DNA from: JAVBQL01 sp031549085
GTDB lineage: Bacteria > Spirochaetota > GWE2-31-10 > MWDO01
Assembly (NCBI GenBank): GCA_031549085.1
Contig: JAVBQL010000003.1
Location: 1 to 64,000, forward strand
Direction of reading: 5' to 3'
DNA: 64,000 bases
Shown here in pieces: positions 9,286 to 18,210 of this stretch. Each line of letters opens with the position of its first letter. The stretch's first letter is position 1. The translations under genes and the position numbers were made by a program. The notes beneath the pieces were generated by a model. The model worked only from the letters and a program-made list of their open reading frames with translations. It searched no databases and was not told the origin of the DNA.

Positions 9286-10428
9286 ATGAATATAGAGTTA
9301 AAAAATATAAAGAATTTTACAGAAAATAAAAAAATTGCGCTTTTTACTGTTACAAAGGATTTGATTCACTTCATAAATTTATATAGAAAATACCAATCAA
9401 ATTTTGAAATTGTAGCAGTTGTTGATATAACATTAGGTTATAGACCAACTATAAAAGCTAAAATTGAATCTGTAATTGGTAATATTCCACTTATTACAAC
9501 TTTAAGTGGTTTTTCTAACATTGCAAGTAATGTAGATTTGATAATCAAATTTGATCATGCAATTGTTGATGATAGACTTCATGATGAGATGGAACAGTAT
9601 GATGGTAGTGAGTTTAATATTCCTGATTTTGAAGAGAAGATTAGACGAACCTATAACTACTATATTGATGTAGAAGAGGGAAATGAGTTCACATTTAATA
9701 TGTTGCCTAGGCAGTTGAGCTTTCTAAATAGTTGGCTAATAACAACCTTTGATTGCTATATTATGCACTGTTATGGGGATAAACTGCTTGTTACATATAA
9801 TTTAGACTCTTCTCTAACAGAAGAGGAGCAGTTGGTAATTGTAGAGAATAGAGCATTGACTTTTAGTTATGATCTAATGGATTTTACCTTTGAGAATAGA
9901 TCGATAAATATTCATAAATTAAGGGTTAAGAAGACAATTGAGCAGAAACCTATCTTTGTCTTGTCGTCAGATTTTGCTGGTGGTAAGATGAGCTATATAT
10001 TGAAAAAATCTAATGATAATTATCTAACGAGAGATCTTTTTATTGCTTTCTTTGATGTGGAGAAATATTTCGGAAATGGGGGGCTGCTTGATAGAAATTC
10101 AATAGCAAGTACAGTTTATAAAGCGCTATCAAGAAGAGAGCACTTTTTTGGACATGAGGAGTCAGTTTTTATAAAAATTGAGGGAAATTTGGGTGGTTTT
10201 CTATTCCCATTTGAGATTGGAAACTCAACTCTAACAACATGGGGAAATTTACACCACTATTTCAATAATTATGAGTTTCATATCATAATTAAAGAGGATG
10301 AGGATATAGAAAAACTTAAAAAACAGCTTGATTTGTTTAAACATATTTATAAAGTAGAAAATGAGAAAATAAAAATTATTAAATCTATTAACCACTGTGA
10401 AAGATTTGAAGAGGTTATATTGAATTAA
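9286..10428 (+). CDS. Unknown protein in the tail cluster
   Basis: A 380-residue soluble protein with an AGGGAG site, 22 bp after the fibre gene. I do not recognise the family. The first 110 residues read like a Rossmann-type domain: a KKIALFTVT strand, VAVVDITLGYRP, then SNVDLIIKFD. The middle has a DFEEKIRRTYNYYI helix, and the C-terminal part is rich in aromatic residues. Its place between fibre and transglutaminase-like genes suggests a fibre-modifying or chaperone role, but this is only context. Confidence 0.5.
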   Translation: MNIELKNIKNFTENKKIALFTVTKDLIHFINLYRKYQSNFEIVAVVDITLGYRPTIKAKIESVIGNIPLITTLSGFSNIASNVDLIIKFDHAIVDDRLHDEMEQYDGSEFNIPDFEEKIRRTYNYYIDVEEGNEFTFNMLPRQLSFLNSWLITTFDCYIMHCYGDKLLVTYNLDSSLTEEEQLVIVENRALTFSYDLMDFTFENRSINIHKLRVKKTIEQKPIFVLSSDFAGGKMSYILKKSNDNYLTRDLFIAFFDVEKYFGNGGLLDRNSIASTVYKALSRREHFFGHEESVFIKIEGNLGGFLFPFEIGNSTLTTWGNLHHYFNNYEFHIIIKEDEDIEKLKKQLDLFKHIYKVENEKIKIIKSINHCERFEEVILN

Positions 10429-10452
10429 TAATAAAAAAAGAGGAATTAAAAA

Positions 10453-11097
10453 ATGAAAACTAGAGTAGTTAATAGTAGGGTGATATGGTTTATACACCAT
10501 TTTATACGTTCTCTTTGGAGTAATTATATATTTGGTCTATTCTTTTTTCTATACTATTTTTTTAAAACAGTTTTTAGTAGAAAAACTAGGGAGATATATA
10601 AAAATAATATATCTCTCTATAATAAAATATTAAATGTTGATGAGCTTATCTATTTTTTTAAAAATAACTATAAGTATAGTTATGATTTAGGAAGAGGAGC
10701 TATTGACCATGATAACAGTAAATATGAGTTCTTCTATAAGTTTGGAGATTGTGATGATATGGCTCTATTTAGCAATAAGAAATTAAGAAAGATGTCCAAA
10801 AACGAGAACATAACAAATATAAGTAGAGTCTGTATAATGGGAAAATGGCTTAAAAATTGGCATTATGATACCTTATATGCTCATAAAGAGAGCTTCAATC
10901 TATTTAATTATGGCAATATTAAAACGGCATCATCTGTAGATAACACTTTTGATAATCTAAATGGAACTTTTAGAGATAAACAGCCCTATTTTTGGGGTGA
11001 TACAATTTACTATTGTAGGTGTAGACCAATACTAGAGTGGATATGTCCATTTCTTTTGATAACTACATTAGTAGCTCTTTTGGTAATAGTAATATAG
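10453..11097 (+). CDS. Membrane-anchored transglutaminase-like cysteine protein
   Basis: A 214-residue protein with hydrophobic segments near both ends (about 18-38 and 192-214). Between them, FGDCDDMALF puts Cys100 in the GxCDD context typical of bacterial transglutaminase-like/cysteine peptidase domains, and NWHYDTLYAH supplies His137 as the likely partner. Such domains cleave or modify peptides. It is last in the tail cluster and is followed by a strong terminator. It could process a tail component or act on the cell envelope. The catalytic reading is from motif only; the third catalytic residue is uncertain. Confidence 0.5.
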   Translation: MKTRVVNSRVIWFIHHFIRSLWSNYIFGLFFFLYYFFKTVFSRKTREIYKNNISLYNKILNVDELIYFFKNNYKYSYDLGRGAIDHDNSKYEFFYKFGDCDDMALFSNKKLRKMSKNENITNISRVCIMGKWLKNWHYDTLYAHKESFNLFNYGNIKTASSVDNTFDNLNGTFRDKQPYFWGDTIYYCRCRPILEWICPFLLITTLVALLVIVI

Positions 11098-11107
11098 TTT
11101 AAATCAT

Positions 11108-11150
11108 TTGAACAGGTGTTAAATAATAGTTTAACACCTGTTCTTCTATT
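11108..11150 (+). terminator. Intrinsic terminator ending the tail cluster
   Basis: A perfect 14-bp stem, GAACAGGTGTTAAA with its complement, around a six-base loop at 11110-11143, followed by TTCTATTTT. It separates the tail cluster from lptB. Confidence 0.85.
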
Positions 11151-11206
11151 TTAATGCCTATTTTTTATATATTTATAAATGCATTTTAATAAAATATTGT
11201 TTTACA

Positions 11207-11235
11207 TTGATATTAAATAAAATATTGTGTATAAA
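11207..11235 (+). promoter_or_regulatory. lptB promoter
   Basis: TTGATA (11207-11212), a 17-bp spacer and TATAAA (11230-11235). Transcription would begin near 11242. This makes the upstream in-frame GTG at 11227 unusable and supports the ATG at 11326. Confidence 0.65.
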
Positions 11236-11325
11236 AATGGTAAGATTGAACTGATATTTTTATATGCAAAGTTATATTATTACTTTGCATTTATTAAAGT
11301 GGTTAAAAGCTTTAATGGGGATAAA

Positions 11326-12264
11326 ATGGGTGATATAGATAAAAAGAGTGAAGATGCTACTGAAAAAGATAGTAACAGTGGTGTTGAAAATGAAACTAAT
11401 GTTGATAAATCCGGTAAAAAAGATGATTTTAGAGACAGTTTTATAAAGAAAATAAAAAAGATATTTTCCAAGAAAGATAACAAAATAGAAGAAGAGAATA
11501 TTAAAATAGCTTCTAATGGTTTAACATCAAATAGTATTGAAGTATCCACGCTAGGTGTAAAGAATCTTGTTAAAAAATTTGGTGCAAAGACTGCTGTAAA
11601 TAATGCAACTTTTTCTATGAAGCAGGGTGAGATTGTTGGACTATTAGGGCCTAATGGGGCAGGAAAGACAACTATTTTTTATATGATTGTAGGCTTTATA
11701 AAACCAACAAATGGGGATATATTCTTAAACCGACATAAAATAACAAAACTACAAATGTTTAAGCGCTCTCATTTAGGCATATGCTATCTCTCTCAAGAGT
11801 CATCGATATTTAGAAAATTAACCGTAGAACAAAATATTGATGCTGTTTTAGAGAATATTAATCTTTCAAAAGCTGAAAAAAAGAGGCGTAAAGAGCAAGC
11901 TATAGAGGATTTGGGTATTGGAAGATTGGTTAAACAGCAGGCCTACTCCTTGTCTGGAGGTGAAAAGAGAAGGACAGAGATTGCCCGTGCACTGGTCCTA
12001 AATCCAAAATTTCTTTTACTTGATGAGCCATTTGCTGGAGTTGATCCAATAGCAGTGGCCGATATTCAAGGTATTATTGGCGGTTTGAAAGATAAAAATA
12101 TTGGTGTCTTAATTACAGATCATAATGTAAGAGAGACACTGCAGATAACTGATAGAGCATATATAATAAATTTAGGAAATATATTTCGTTCAGGTAATGC
12201 TGATGAGCTTGTTAATGACCCTATGGTAAGAAAGCTCTATCTTGGAGAAAACTTCTCTTTTTAA
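11326..12264 (+). CDS. lptB: LPS export ABC ATPase LptB with acidic/basic N-terminal extension
   Basis: The start is ATG 11326, preceded by GGGG and downstream of a good promoter; the protein is 312 residues. The ABC domain shows all key motifs: Walker A GPNGAGKTT, a Q-loop in YLSQESSIF, the signature LSGGEKRR, Walker B FLLLDEPFAGVD and the switch His in LITDHNVRE. FYMIVGF, VDPIAV and a C-terminal YLGENFSF match LptB specifically. LptB drives lipopolysaccharide (or lipooligosaccharide) transport with LptFGC. Usual length is about 240 residues; here about 70 charged residues precede the ABC domain. Neighbours are not other lpt genes. Confidence 0.9.
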   Translation: MGDIDKKSEDATEKDSNSGVENETNVDKSGKKDDFRDSFIKKIKKIFSKKDNKIEEENIKIASNGLTSNSIEVSTLGVKNLVKKFGAKTAVNNATFSMKQGEIVGLLGPNGAGKTTIFYMIVGFIKPTNGDIFLNRHKITKLQMFKRSHLGICYLSQESSIFRKLTVEQNIDAVLENINLSKAEKKRRKEQAIEDLGIGRLVKQQAYSLSGGEKRRTEIARALVLNPKFLLLDEPFAGVDPIAVADIQGIIGGLKDKNIGVLITDHNVRETLQITDRAYIINLGNIFRSGNADELVNDPMVRKLYLGENFSF

Positions 12265-12310
12265 ATATTTTTATTATTTCATTTTTCAAATTATATAATT
12301 AGGTATAATA

Positions 12311-12345
12311 ATAAAAAAAGAGGTCTACAAACCTCTTTTTTTATT
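12311..12345. terminator. Bidirectional terminator between lptB and cheD
   Basis: AAAAAAAGAGGT and ACCTCTTTTTTT form a 12-bp stem around CTACAA at 12313-12342. Its A/T runs suit transcripts arriving from both convergent genes. Confidence 0.85.
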
Positions 12346-12367
12346 ATCTTGAATAAATATAAACAGA

Positions 12368-12949
12368 CTAATCATCAAACCAAATAATACTAGATTGTTG
12401 TTGTTGTTTTTTGATAATTGTTTTGCTGTATTCTGCCTCTTCTCTAACAGTATCATCTCTTTCAGTTTTGTTAATCTCTTTTAATAAGACTCTCTTGTCT
12501 AAAGAGAAAAACAGTATCTTTCTTGCATGATCCCCACCAACATGTCTGGTCATTATAGGAATATCTTCTTTTACTAAAAAATCAAATATAAAATCGATAT
12601 TATTTTCACCAACAGTATTTTTTGATGCTTTGAAATCTATTATATTTCCACCACCAAAAACTTTTGCTTTTATATCCTTTTTTCTAATTCCTAATTTTAA
12701 GAGAGAGTTTATTAAAACTTCCATAGAATAGATTCCATACCTTAAACTATCCATGGTCTCATTACCACTACCACCTGGAAGCATAAAATGGTTCATTCCA
12801 CTGGTAACATTTGTATCTGTAAATAGACAAACGGCAATACAGGAGCCCAAAACAGTTTGGATAATTAAGTCCTCTTCTGCTATGAAATACTCCCCTGGAC
12901 CTATTGATACAACCTTCTTTTTGAATTTACTGTCTATAAATGTATGCAT
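12368..12949 (-). CDS. cheD: Chemoreceptor glutamine deamidase CheD
   Basis: A 193-residue CheD. The conserved core is clear: a GPGEYFI start, TVLGSCIAVCL with the catalytic Cys, SGMNHFMLPGG with the catalytic His, DSLRYG, a KAKVFGGGNI segment and the HVGGDHARKI stretch. CheD deamidates glutamines in methyl-accepting chemotaxis proteins and is usually controlled by CheC and CheY-P. No other chemotaxis gene is adjacent. It follows the polyacidic gene by 33 bp, so they are probably co-transcribed. The last 25 residues (Gln/Ser-rich) extend beyond the usual family end. Confidence 0.93.
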   Translation of the reverse strand: MHTFIDSKFKKKVVSIGPGEYFIAEEDLIIQTVLGSCIAVCLFTDTNVTSGMNHFMLPGGSGNETMDSLRYGIYSMEVLINSLLKLGIRKKDIKAKVFGGGNIIDFKASKNTVGENNIDFIFDFLVKEDIPIMTRHVGGDHARKILFFSLDKRVLLKEINKTERDDTVREEAEYSKTIIKKQQQQSSIIWFDD

Positions 12950-12982
12950 AAACCCTCTTCTTATACCGAATCAGATAAAAAT

Positions 12983-13375
12983 TTAATCGTCATCATCGTC
13001 AAAGTCATCAAGCTCATCATCTTCATCGTCGAAGTCGTCATCTTCATCATCGAAATCATCATCTTCATCGTCGAAATCATCATCTTCATCGTCGAAATCA
13101 TCATCTTCGTCATCATCATCGTCAAAGTCATCATCATCTTCATCATCAAAGTCATCATCAAAATCTTCATCTTCATCATCAAAGTCTTCATCTTCATCAT
13201 CGAAGTCATCATCTTCGTCAAGATCTTCATCATCTTCATCGCCGAAGTAATCTTCATCGTCATCATCATCACTAGCTTTAAAGCGGGTTGGATTTTCATT
13301 TTTTTCACTATTATAATCAAATAAAGATAAATATAATCTGTTATCTATTGAAGAAAAATCATTTTTTTCAAGCAT
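12983..13375 (-). CDS. Polyacidic Asp/Glu repeat protein
   Basis: A 130-residue protein with an AGGGAG site before ATG. The first 35 residues look ordinary (an NRLYLSLFDYN segment); the remaining about 95 are almost only Asp and Glu with regularly spaced Phe, in units such as DDDFDDED. The underlying DNA is an 18-bp-type tandem repeat (TCATCATCTTCATCGTCG variants on the plus strand). No known family is visible. Its net charge is extreme, so it may bind cations or basic proteins. It is likely in an operon with cheD. Reading it as coding is supported by the ribosome binding site and a uniform frame, although the repeat alone would keep several frames open. Confidence 0.6.
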   Translation of the reverse strand: MLEKNDFSSIDNRLYLSLFDYNSEKNENPTRFKASDDDDDEDYFGDEDDEDLDEDDDFDDEDEDFDDEDEDFDDDFDDEDDDDFDDDDDEDDDFDDEDDDFDDEDDDFDDEDDDFDDEDDELDDFDDDDD

Positions 13376-13589
13376 AAATTACTCCCTATTTTTTAGAAAA
13401 TGGTTGTCTTTCCAAGTCTAGTATAAAACTATCAAGGTGTCAAGTTTTTTTATAAAATTTAATAAAATCTTTATTATAAGAGAAGTTAGATAAATATCTA
13501 CTATTATATCATAAAATATTATTTTTTTATAATTCAATAAAAAACTTATTTATCTAGGTTAAACCCAATTTCACTCTTTAAAATATAAT

Positions 13590-14672
13590 TTAGGTAGAAA
13601 ATAGTGCTTTGTTGCTATTTTTTAATAGATTGAAACTTGAATTTAGCTCTTTCCATACATCAATACTCTCCATACATAAATATACAACAAGATTTTCATC
13701 TCCAAATTTAAGCAGCAAACTTAAGATTATCTTATACAGTTCTAGACGTATTGGTTTGAAGTACCTAAATTTTTCGTCTTTAGATTTAACAAATTCTTTA
13801 TATAATATATTTGAGTTTGGATGGTTATATTCTATCATATTTTTTAGTTCTTTGCTATATCGCAAAGTTCCAATGCTTATCCAAGCAATATCTTTTGGTG
13901 ATATATGAAGGAATATCATTTTTATTAGATTTTCGTATTCATTATAGAAATTATCTATTAGTACTACTGGATCAAAATGGAGTGCTATTTTATATCCATG
14001 ATTTGCAAGTGTTTTTGCAGCAGCAAGGCGCCCCTCTATAGAGGCAGCATTGAGCTCTTCATTTTTTACGACAACAGTAGGATTTACGGAGAATGATACC
14101 ACTATATTATTTGGTGAATCTATTTTAAGCAAGTTATCTATGAAATTGGTTTTTGTCTTAAACTCAAATATTGTGTTGCTATATTTTGAAAAAAAATCAA
14201 TAAAATCTAATGAAAAGTCAGTTAATGGGTCATAAAATAGAGAGTCACCAAGCTCTCCAGTACCAACTCTAAATTTTTTATTATTGTTATCCTTAAAAAC
14301 AGTATCGAGTTTATCAAAAATATTATCTATATCTACATTTATTATTATAGAAGATCTATTTAGATAAGATTGTAGCACACAGTAGGAGCAATTTATGGGG
14401 CAGCCAATGTAGAGGTTTATTACAAAATAGTTGCAGCATATGTGTCCATTAGAGCCGGGACATTTTCTTAAAATCTCACCCTTGGTGCTGCTAAGTATTA
14501 ACGTTTCACTGCTATCAGTAGGATCAAATTTTCTAAAATAGCTCTCTTTTAGGGTTTCAATATGTTTAAATGTCTCAATAGATTTAGAATCAATCCTATC
14601 CAATATTCTATCAGTATATCTACTTTTTATTATATTCTCTTCTATAAATATGTTTTTAAAACTATAGTTCAT
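13590..14672 (-). CDS. Spore photoproduct lyase-like radical SAM protein
   Basis: A 360-residue protein of the SPL family. It carries GCPINCSYC, the CxxxCxxC cluster for the [4Fe-4S] centre, preceded by CCNYFVINLY. RVGTGELGDSLFYDP, VSFSVNP, GRLAAAKTLANHGYKIALHFDP and ISIGTLRY are typical SPL-type segments. SPL repairs UV-induced spore photoproduct in DNA in spore formers. Relatives occur in non-sporulating bacteria, where the substrate is uncertain. No sporulation context is seen here. There is no clear Shine-Dalgarno before ATG, and it is flanked by AT-rich gaps, so it is probably transcribed alone. Confidence 0.75.
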   Translation of the reverse strand: MNYSFKNIFIEENIIKSRYTDRILDRIDSKSIETFKHIETLKESYFRKFDPTDSSETLILSSTKGEILRKCPGSNGHICCNYFVINLYIGCPINCSYCVLQSYLNRSSIIINVDIDNIFDKLDTVFKDNNNKKFRVGTGELGDSLFYDPLTDFSLDFIDFFSKYSNTIFEFKTKTNFIDNLLKIDSPNNIVVSFSVNPTVVVKNEELNAASIEGRLAAAKTLANHGYKIALHFDPVVLIDNFYNEYENLIKMIFLHISPKDIAWISIGTLRYSKELKNMIEYNHPNSNILYKEFVKSKDEKFRYFKPIRLELYKIILSLLLKFGDENLVVYLCMESIDVWKELNSSFNLLKNSNKALFST

Positions 14673-14805
14673 TTTTAAAATTGATTTTATTTAGTTGAAA
14701 TAATTAATAATATTGATGAACAATATTATACTCATTATAATCAATTAAATTATTACTGGCAAGAGAGTAGTATAAAAAAATAGAGTATTTATTATAGCAG
14801 AATTA

Positions 14806-15858
14806 TTAATATGCTATTGAATATTTATTAATTTCTTTATTTGTGTTTGAAAAACTTGATTCAAAGATAAGATTCTCAAAGACATCATATCTTTTTTCAT
14901 TCACAAGGTCTTTTTTATTATATATTTTTTGTTGTTTTAACTTTCCACTATCAAAGGTTATATCATAATACAGATTTTTTACCATTATTGCAACATTGGT
15001 CTCCTCTCTTAAGAGAAATCTATGTGATATTTGATATATTTTTAAAGCATCTTTTATATTAAAGCTACTCCAGAGAGCCTCTATACCAATTGCAGATGTT
15101 AAAACCTCTTTTAATAATCCATTATCATATACAAAATAGTAGGCAATCTGCTCTCTACTATTCTTTTCTACTATTCTCTCTACTATGTTGTTAGGACTAT
15201 TTGGTAGATATAAGAAGGTATAATATTTATCATCAATAAAATTATTGAATTTGTGGATAAGACCATTTTTAAACTCAAATATAAAATATAGCTCTTCATT
15301 ATCAGGGGTTATATTTCTTATCTTAACAACGCCAATGGAGTCATCAAAATATGAGATATCAAGTACCAGCCCATCAATACGCTCAATTTTTACAGGTCTA
15401 TTTTGATTATCATATTCAAATGTTATGTTATTAAAATTATTAAAATCTATCTTATACAAATTATCATTTTTATATATGTAGTTATATATATTATGTTCAC
15501 TATTGCTGTTTACTGATAACTTTATTAGCTTTCCATTTAGATACTCATACGCAAAATTAGATTTTTTTTCAATATCGCTTATAGTGACATCACTAGATTC
15601 ATCTTTTATTTCTGATGTATCAATACTACTATAAAGAGTAGATAGCTCTATTTTTTTTGGTTTATTATTGAACTTTAGATAAAAATCTTTTTTCAAGCCA
15701 AAAAAGCTTGTAAAATCAAGATTTGCATAGTCATAAAAATCTCTCTTACCAATAATATCACACACAATTAATTTTGAGACATAGTTATTGTTAGCAAAGA
15801 GGCTAGTATTTATAAAACAAAATAGCAGTAGGCAAAAAAAAGTGGTTATTTTTCTCAT
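14806..15858 (-). CDS. Secreted protein with YD-like strands
   Basis: A 350-residue protein with an N-terminal signal peptide (hydrophobic 5-20, then LFANN). The body consists of repeated short beta motifs of the kind YEYLNGKLIKL, YKNDNLYKIDF, FEYDNQNRPVKI and FVYDNGLLKEV, like RHS/YD repeats but less regular. It is probably periplasmic or surface located. No enzyme motif is seen. About 100 bp separates it from the preceding outer-membrane protein gene on the same strand, so a shared transcript is possible. The exact family is unknown. Confidence 0.55.
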   Translation of the reverse strand: MRKITTFFCLLLFCFINTSLFANNNYVSKLIVCDIIGKRDFYDYANLDFTSFFGLKKDFYLKFNNKPKKIELSTLYSSIDTSEIKDESSDVTISDIEKKSNFAYEYLNGKLIKLSVNSNSEHNIYNYIYKNDNLYKIDFNNFNNITFEYDNQNRPVKIERIDGLVLDISYFDDSIGVVKIRNITPDNEELYFIFEFKNGLIHKFNNFIDDKYYTFLYLPNSPNNIVERIVEKNSREQIAYYFVYDNGLLKEVLTSAIGIEALWSSFNIKDALKIYQISHRFLLREETNVAIMVKNLYYDITFDSGKLKQQKIYNKKDLVNEKRYDVFENLIFESSFSNTNKEINKYSIAY

Positions 15859-15955
15859 AATAGTGCTTCTCTATCTATCCTTTAATTATATAAGTCTATT
15901 TTATTGAAAAAAAACTATATATAAGAGAATCGACATTTTGTTGAAATATTTTAAG

Positions 15956-17404
15956 TTAAAACTTCACTTTTACATCTACAGTCCACTGCTGGTGATATCC
16001 AAGGTTTGCACTGCTGAATTCTCCTGGCTCACCAGCGATACCAAATGTTGTTCTATCAACAGGGGAGGCCATAGTTATGTTTATACTTAATGCCTGCATA
16101 GGAGCAATCTCAACAAAAAGACTTAAATATGCAGAAATATCATCTGCACCAAATAGGAATGAACCTCCAAGATGCAATATATCGTGTGCCTTTACACGTA
16201 TCATACCATTTATATAATTGTGTCTGAAGTAATAGAGCGGTTTTTTATCAGGATTAAACATTTTTTGTCTCTCTACTGGATCGACCTTATACCAGCTGCC
16301 ACTATATAGATCATATTGAGGTCTATCTACATACATAACATCAATGTTTTGTTTCCATCCAACCATTCCGCTTCCATAAAACATATACTCAAGAAGCAGA
16401 TAGACACGTCCAATAATTGTATAGTCTATACCAATTGCAGCCTGCAAACCTTGATAACCATAGAAACTATTACCATAATATTCGCCAGTCTTGATAGATC
16501 GCTGCTCCAATCTATATTGTGCCTCAAAAGTAAGACCAACAACAACATCTGCCTTCATAGAGAAGCCAAAGAGGTGGGTAAAGTCATTATTTACAGCACT
16601 AGGGAGCCCCATAGATACAGGATCTTTTTGATACTCAATTTGTGGCAAAAACAACATATATATAAATTGAAAGTTAAGCTTATTAACAGAAAATGTAGAT
16701 GTTGCTCCAAATTTAAAATCCCACCCCTCGCTCTCAATAGGGTCTTCAGGTGCAACAGAAAGAAGCTGCAGCTTAACCATATCTGCTGGATAGAAGTTTG
16801 AAACAAAACTTAATACTCCCTCTGGTCTCCCCTGCAAATTAAGTGGGTTTGGGGGATTAAAAAAATCATTAGGACTAAAGACAACTCCATAACCATAGTT
16901 TAGCCGTAAGATTCCAGATTCTATATCAAAAAATTGATTACCTACTTTGAAGTAGAGTCTCTCTATCTCAAAGGCACCTATATATGTCGCCTTATAATAG
17001 AATGGAATAGAGTAAAAGCTCTTGTTTACCAAATTGCCAGTTGGGTAGACACCACCTGTATTTGGATCATAATCGTATTCTGGTGCTACAGAGGATGATA
17101 AAGCACTGTAGTAGACTCTATAAACATCAGTATATGTACCTGCCAAAGTAGTTACATTAAAAGAGAACCCAAAAGAGAAAAATTCACTTATCTGTGCTTT
17201 AAGTCTTAAGTTTGCTTGATTTTGCCAGCCATACTTAAATTTTCCAAGCATAGAGTAGGGGATTCTATCATCTTCATAGTTTTTTGCCCTCTCAAATTGA
17301 AACGATGTATCCATAGTTCCATTAAATTGGATTTTTCCGCTTTGAGAAAAAGATAAAAAAATAGAAAATAGTAAAAAAAACGATACAAAAAAACAGTGTC
17401 TCAT
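15956..17404 (-). CDS. Predicted outer-membrane barrel protein
   Basis: A 482-residue protein with a signal peptide (strongly hydrophobic residues 3-20). Its body is rich in Tyr, Phe, Gly and Asn in alternating strands, ending WTVDVKVKF, which fits the C-terminal signal of outer-membrane barrels. Many aromatic girdle-like strands (YGYGVVFSPNDFFNPP, FSNVYP-like turns) suggest a large barrel. The start follows the previous gene's stop by two bases (TAAAAATG), so it is translationally coupled to the GHKL gene upstream. Substrate unknown. Confidence 0.65.
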   Translation of the reverse strand: MRHCFFVSFFLLFSIFLSFSQSGKIQFNGTMDTSFQFERAKNYEDDRIPYSMLGKFKYGWQNQANLRLKAQISEFFSFGFSFNVTTLAGTYTDVYRVYYSALSSSVAPEYDYDPNTGGVYPTGNLVNKSFYSIPFYYKATYIGAFEIERLYFKVGNQFFDIESGILRLNYGYGVVFSPNDFFNPPNPLNLQGRPEGVLSFVSNFYPADMVKLQLLSVAPEDPIESEGWDFKFGATSTFSVNKLNFQFIYMLFLPQIEYQKDPVSMGLPSAVNNDFTHLFGFSMKADVVVGLTFEAQYRLEQRSIKTGEYYGNSFYGYQGLQAAIGIDYTIIGRVYLLLEYMFYGSGMVGWKQNIDVMYVDRPQYDLYSGSWYKVDPVERQKMFNPDKKPLYYFRHNYINGMIRVKAHDILHLGGSFLFGADDISAYLSLFVEIAPMQALSINITMASPVDRTTFGIAGEPGEFSSANLGYHQQWTVDVKVKF

Positions 17405-17406
17405 TT

Positions 17407-18210
17407 TTAAAATTCCACCTCAAATACTACTTTCGCTATCTCATCATCAATATACTCTACAGAATATTTTTTTATATTATAATTATATATAGAAGAGATA
17501 ATCCCTAAAGATTTGTTATCTGATAGCATATATTTCAAAATGAGTTCTTGCAAATTATCTGAAGCTTTGACCTCTTTTATTATATTCATTAGCTTATTTA
17601 CGCTATTTTTATCTGCAAAATTGTAGACAGTTATTATGAGTCTATTATCACTGCACTCTATAATCAACTCATAATCATATTCTCCAACACTATACATGTT
17701 TGCATTCTGCAAAAGCTCTTGAACAACATAGGCTACTTCAGTTACCAGTTTTTTTATATCTGTTTCATTCTTAAAAAAAGTGCTTCTATATTTTTTTAGA
17801 TAGTAGTCTAAAAACCTAATTAAGAAAATTCTAAACTCATTTATTTCTTCCCAGTTGATCTTTTTAAAAAATACATTCACCAAGGTATCTGTTGGTTTAT
17901 CTTCATATAGAATCTCTACAATTGGAAAGATATTGTCTTTTTCAAATCTTATCTCTATAATATTATTTTCAGAGATAGTGACATCTTTTAAATATTTATC
18001 AATTTGTGCAAAGAGAGATGCTTGAATGGAGGCGATTATTCTTTTGGTCTCTTCATTTAATATTTCAGATTGTTTTTTGTATGACAAACCAAAAATTTTC
18101 ATCAAAAAGTCTGTTGTAAATCTTATTACTGCAACCTTATCAACAACCTTTTGGTAAAAATGAATAATATTGTTATCAATATTTTTTGTTATCATTGAGT
18201 TTTTAAACAA
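17407..18210 (-). CDS. GHKL-type ATPase/kinase, SiaB/DUF6272-like
   Basis: A 267-residue protein. The first 140 residues contain helical and beta elements without a recognised motif. The C-terminal half resembles a histidine-kinase-like ATPase: VVQELLQNANMYS matches the N-box (Glu and Asn), followed by YELIIECSDNRLIITVYN and a LGIISSIYNY segment. Proteins with this layout (SiaB-like) act as kinases or phosphatase-linked switches with anti-sigma-antagonist partners. The start is TTG with AAAGG just before it; ATG 18195 is an alternative without a binding site. It is coupled to the downstream outer-membrane protein gene. Confidence 0.5.
   Translation of the reverse strand: MFKNSMITKNIDNNIIHFYQKVVDKVAVIRFTTDFLMKIFGLSYKKQSEILNEETKRIIASIQASLFAQIDKYLKDVTISENNIIEIRFEKDNIFPIVEILYEDKPTDTLVNVFFKKINWEEINEFRIFLIRFLDYYLKKYRSTFFKNETDIKKLVTEVAYVVQELLQNANMYSVGEYDYELIIECSDNRLIITVYNFADKNSVNKLMNIIKEVKASDNLQELILKYMLSDNKSLGIISSIYNYNIKKYSVEYIDDEIAKVVFEVEF

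Noticed and set aside
12944..13324. Alternative frames through the polyacidic repeat (Ile/Val-rich and Met/Thr-rich products)
   Set aside because: They are by-products of the trinucleotide-like repeat. Only the Asp/Glu frame has a ribosome binding site and a normal N-terminus.
13590..14672. Sporulation capability suggested by the spore photoproduct lyase-like gene
   Set aside because: SPL-like proteins occur in non-spore-formers and no other sporulation gene is present.
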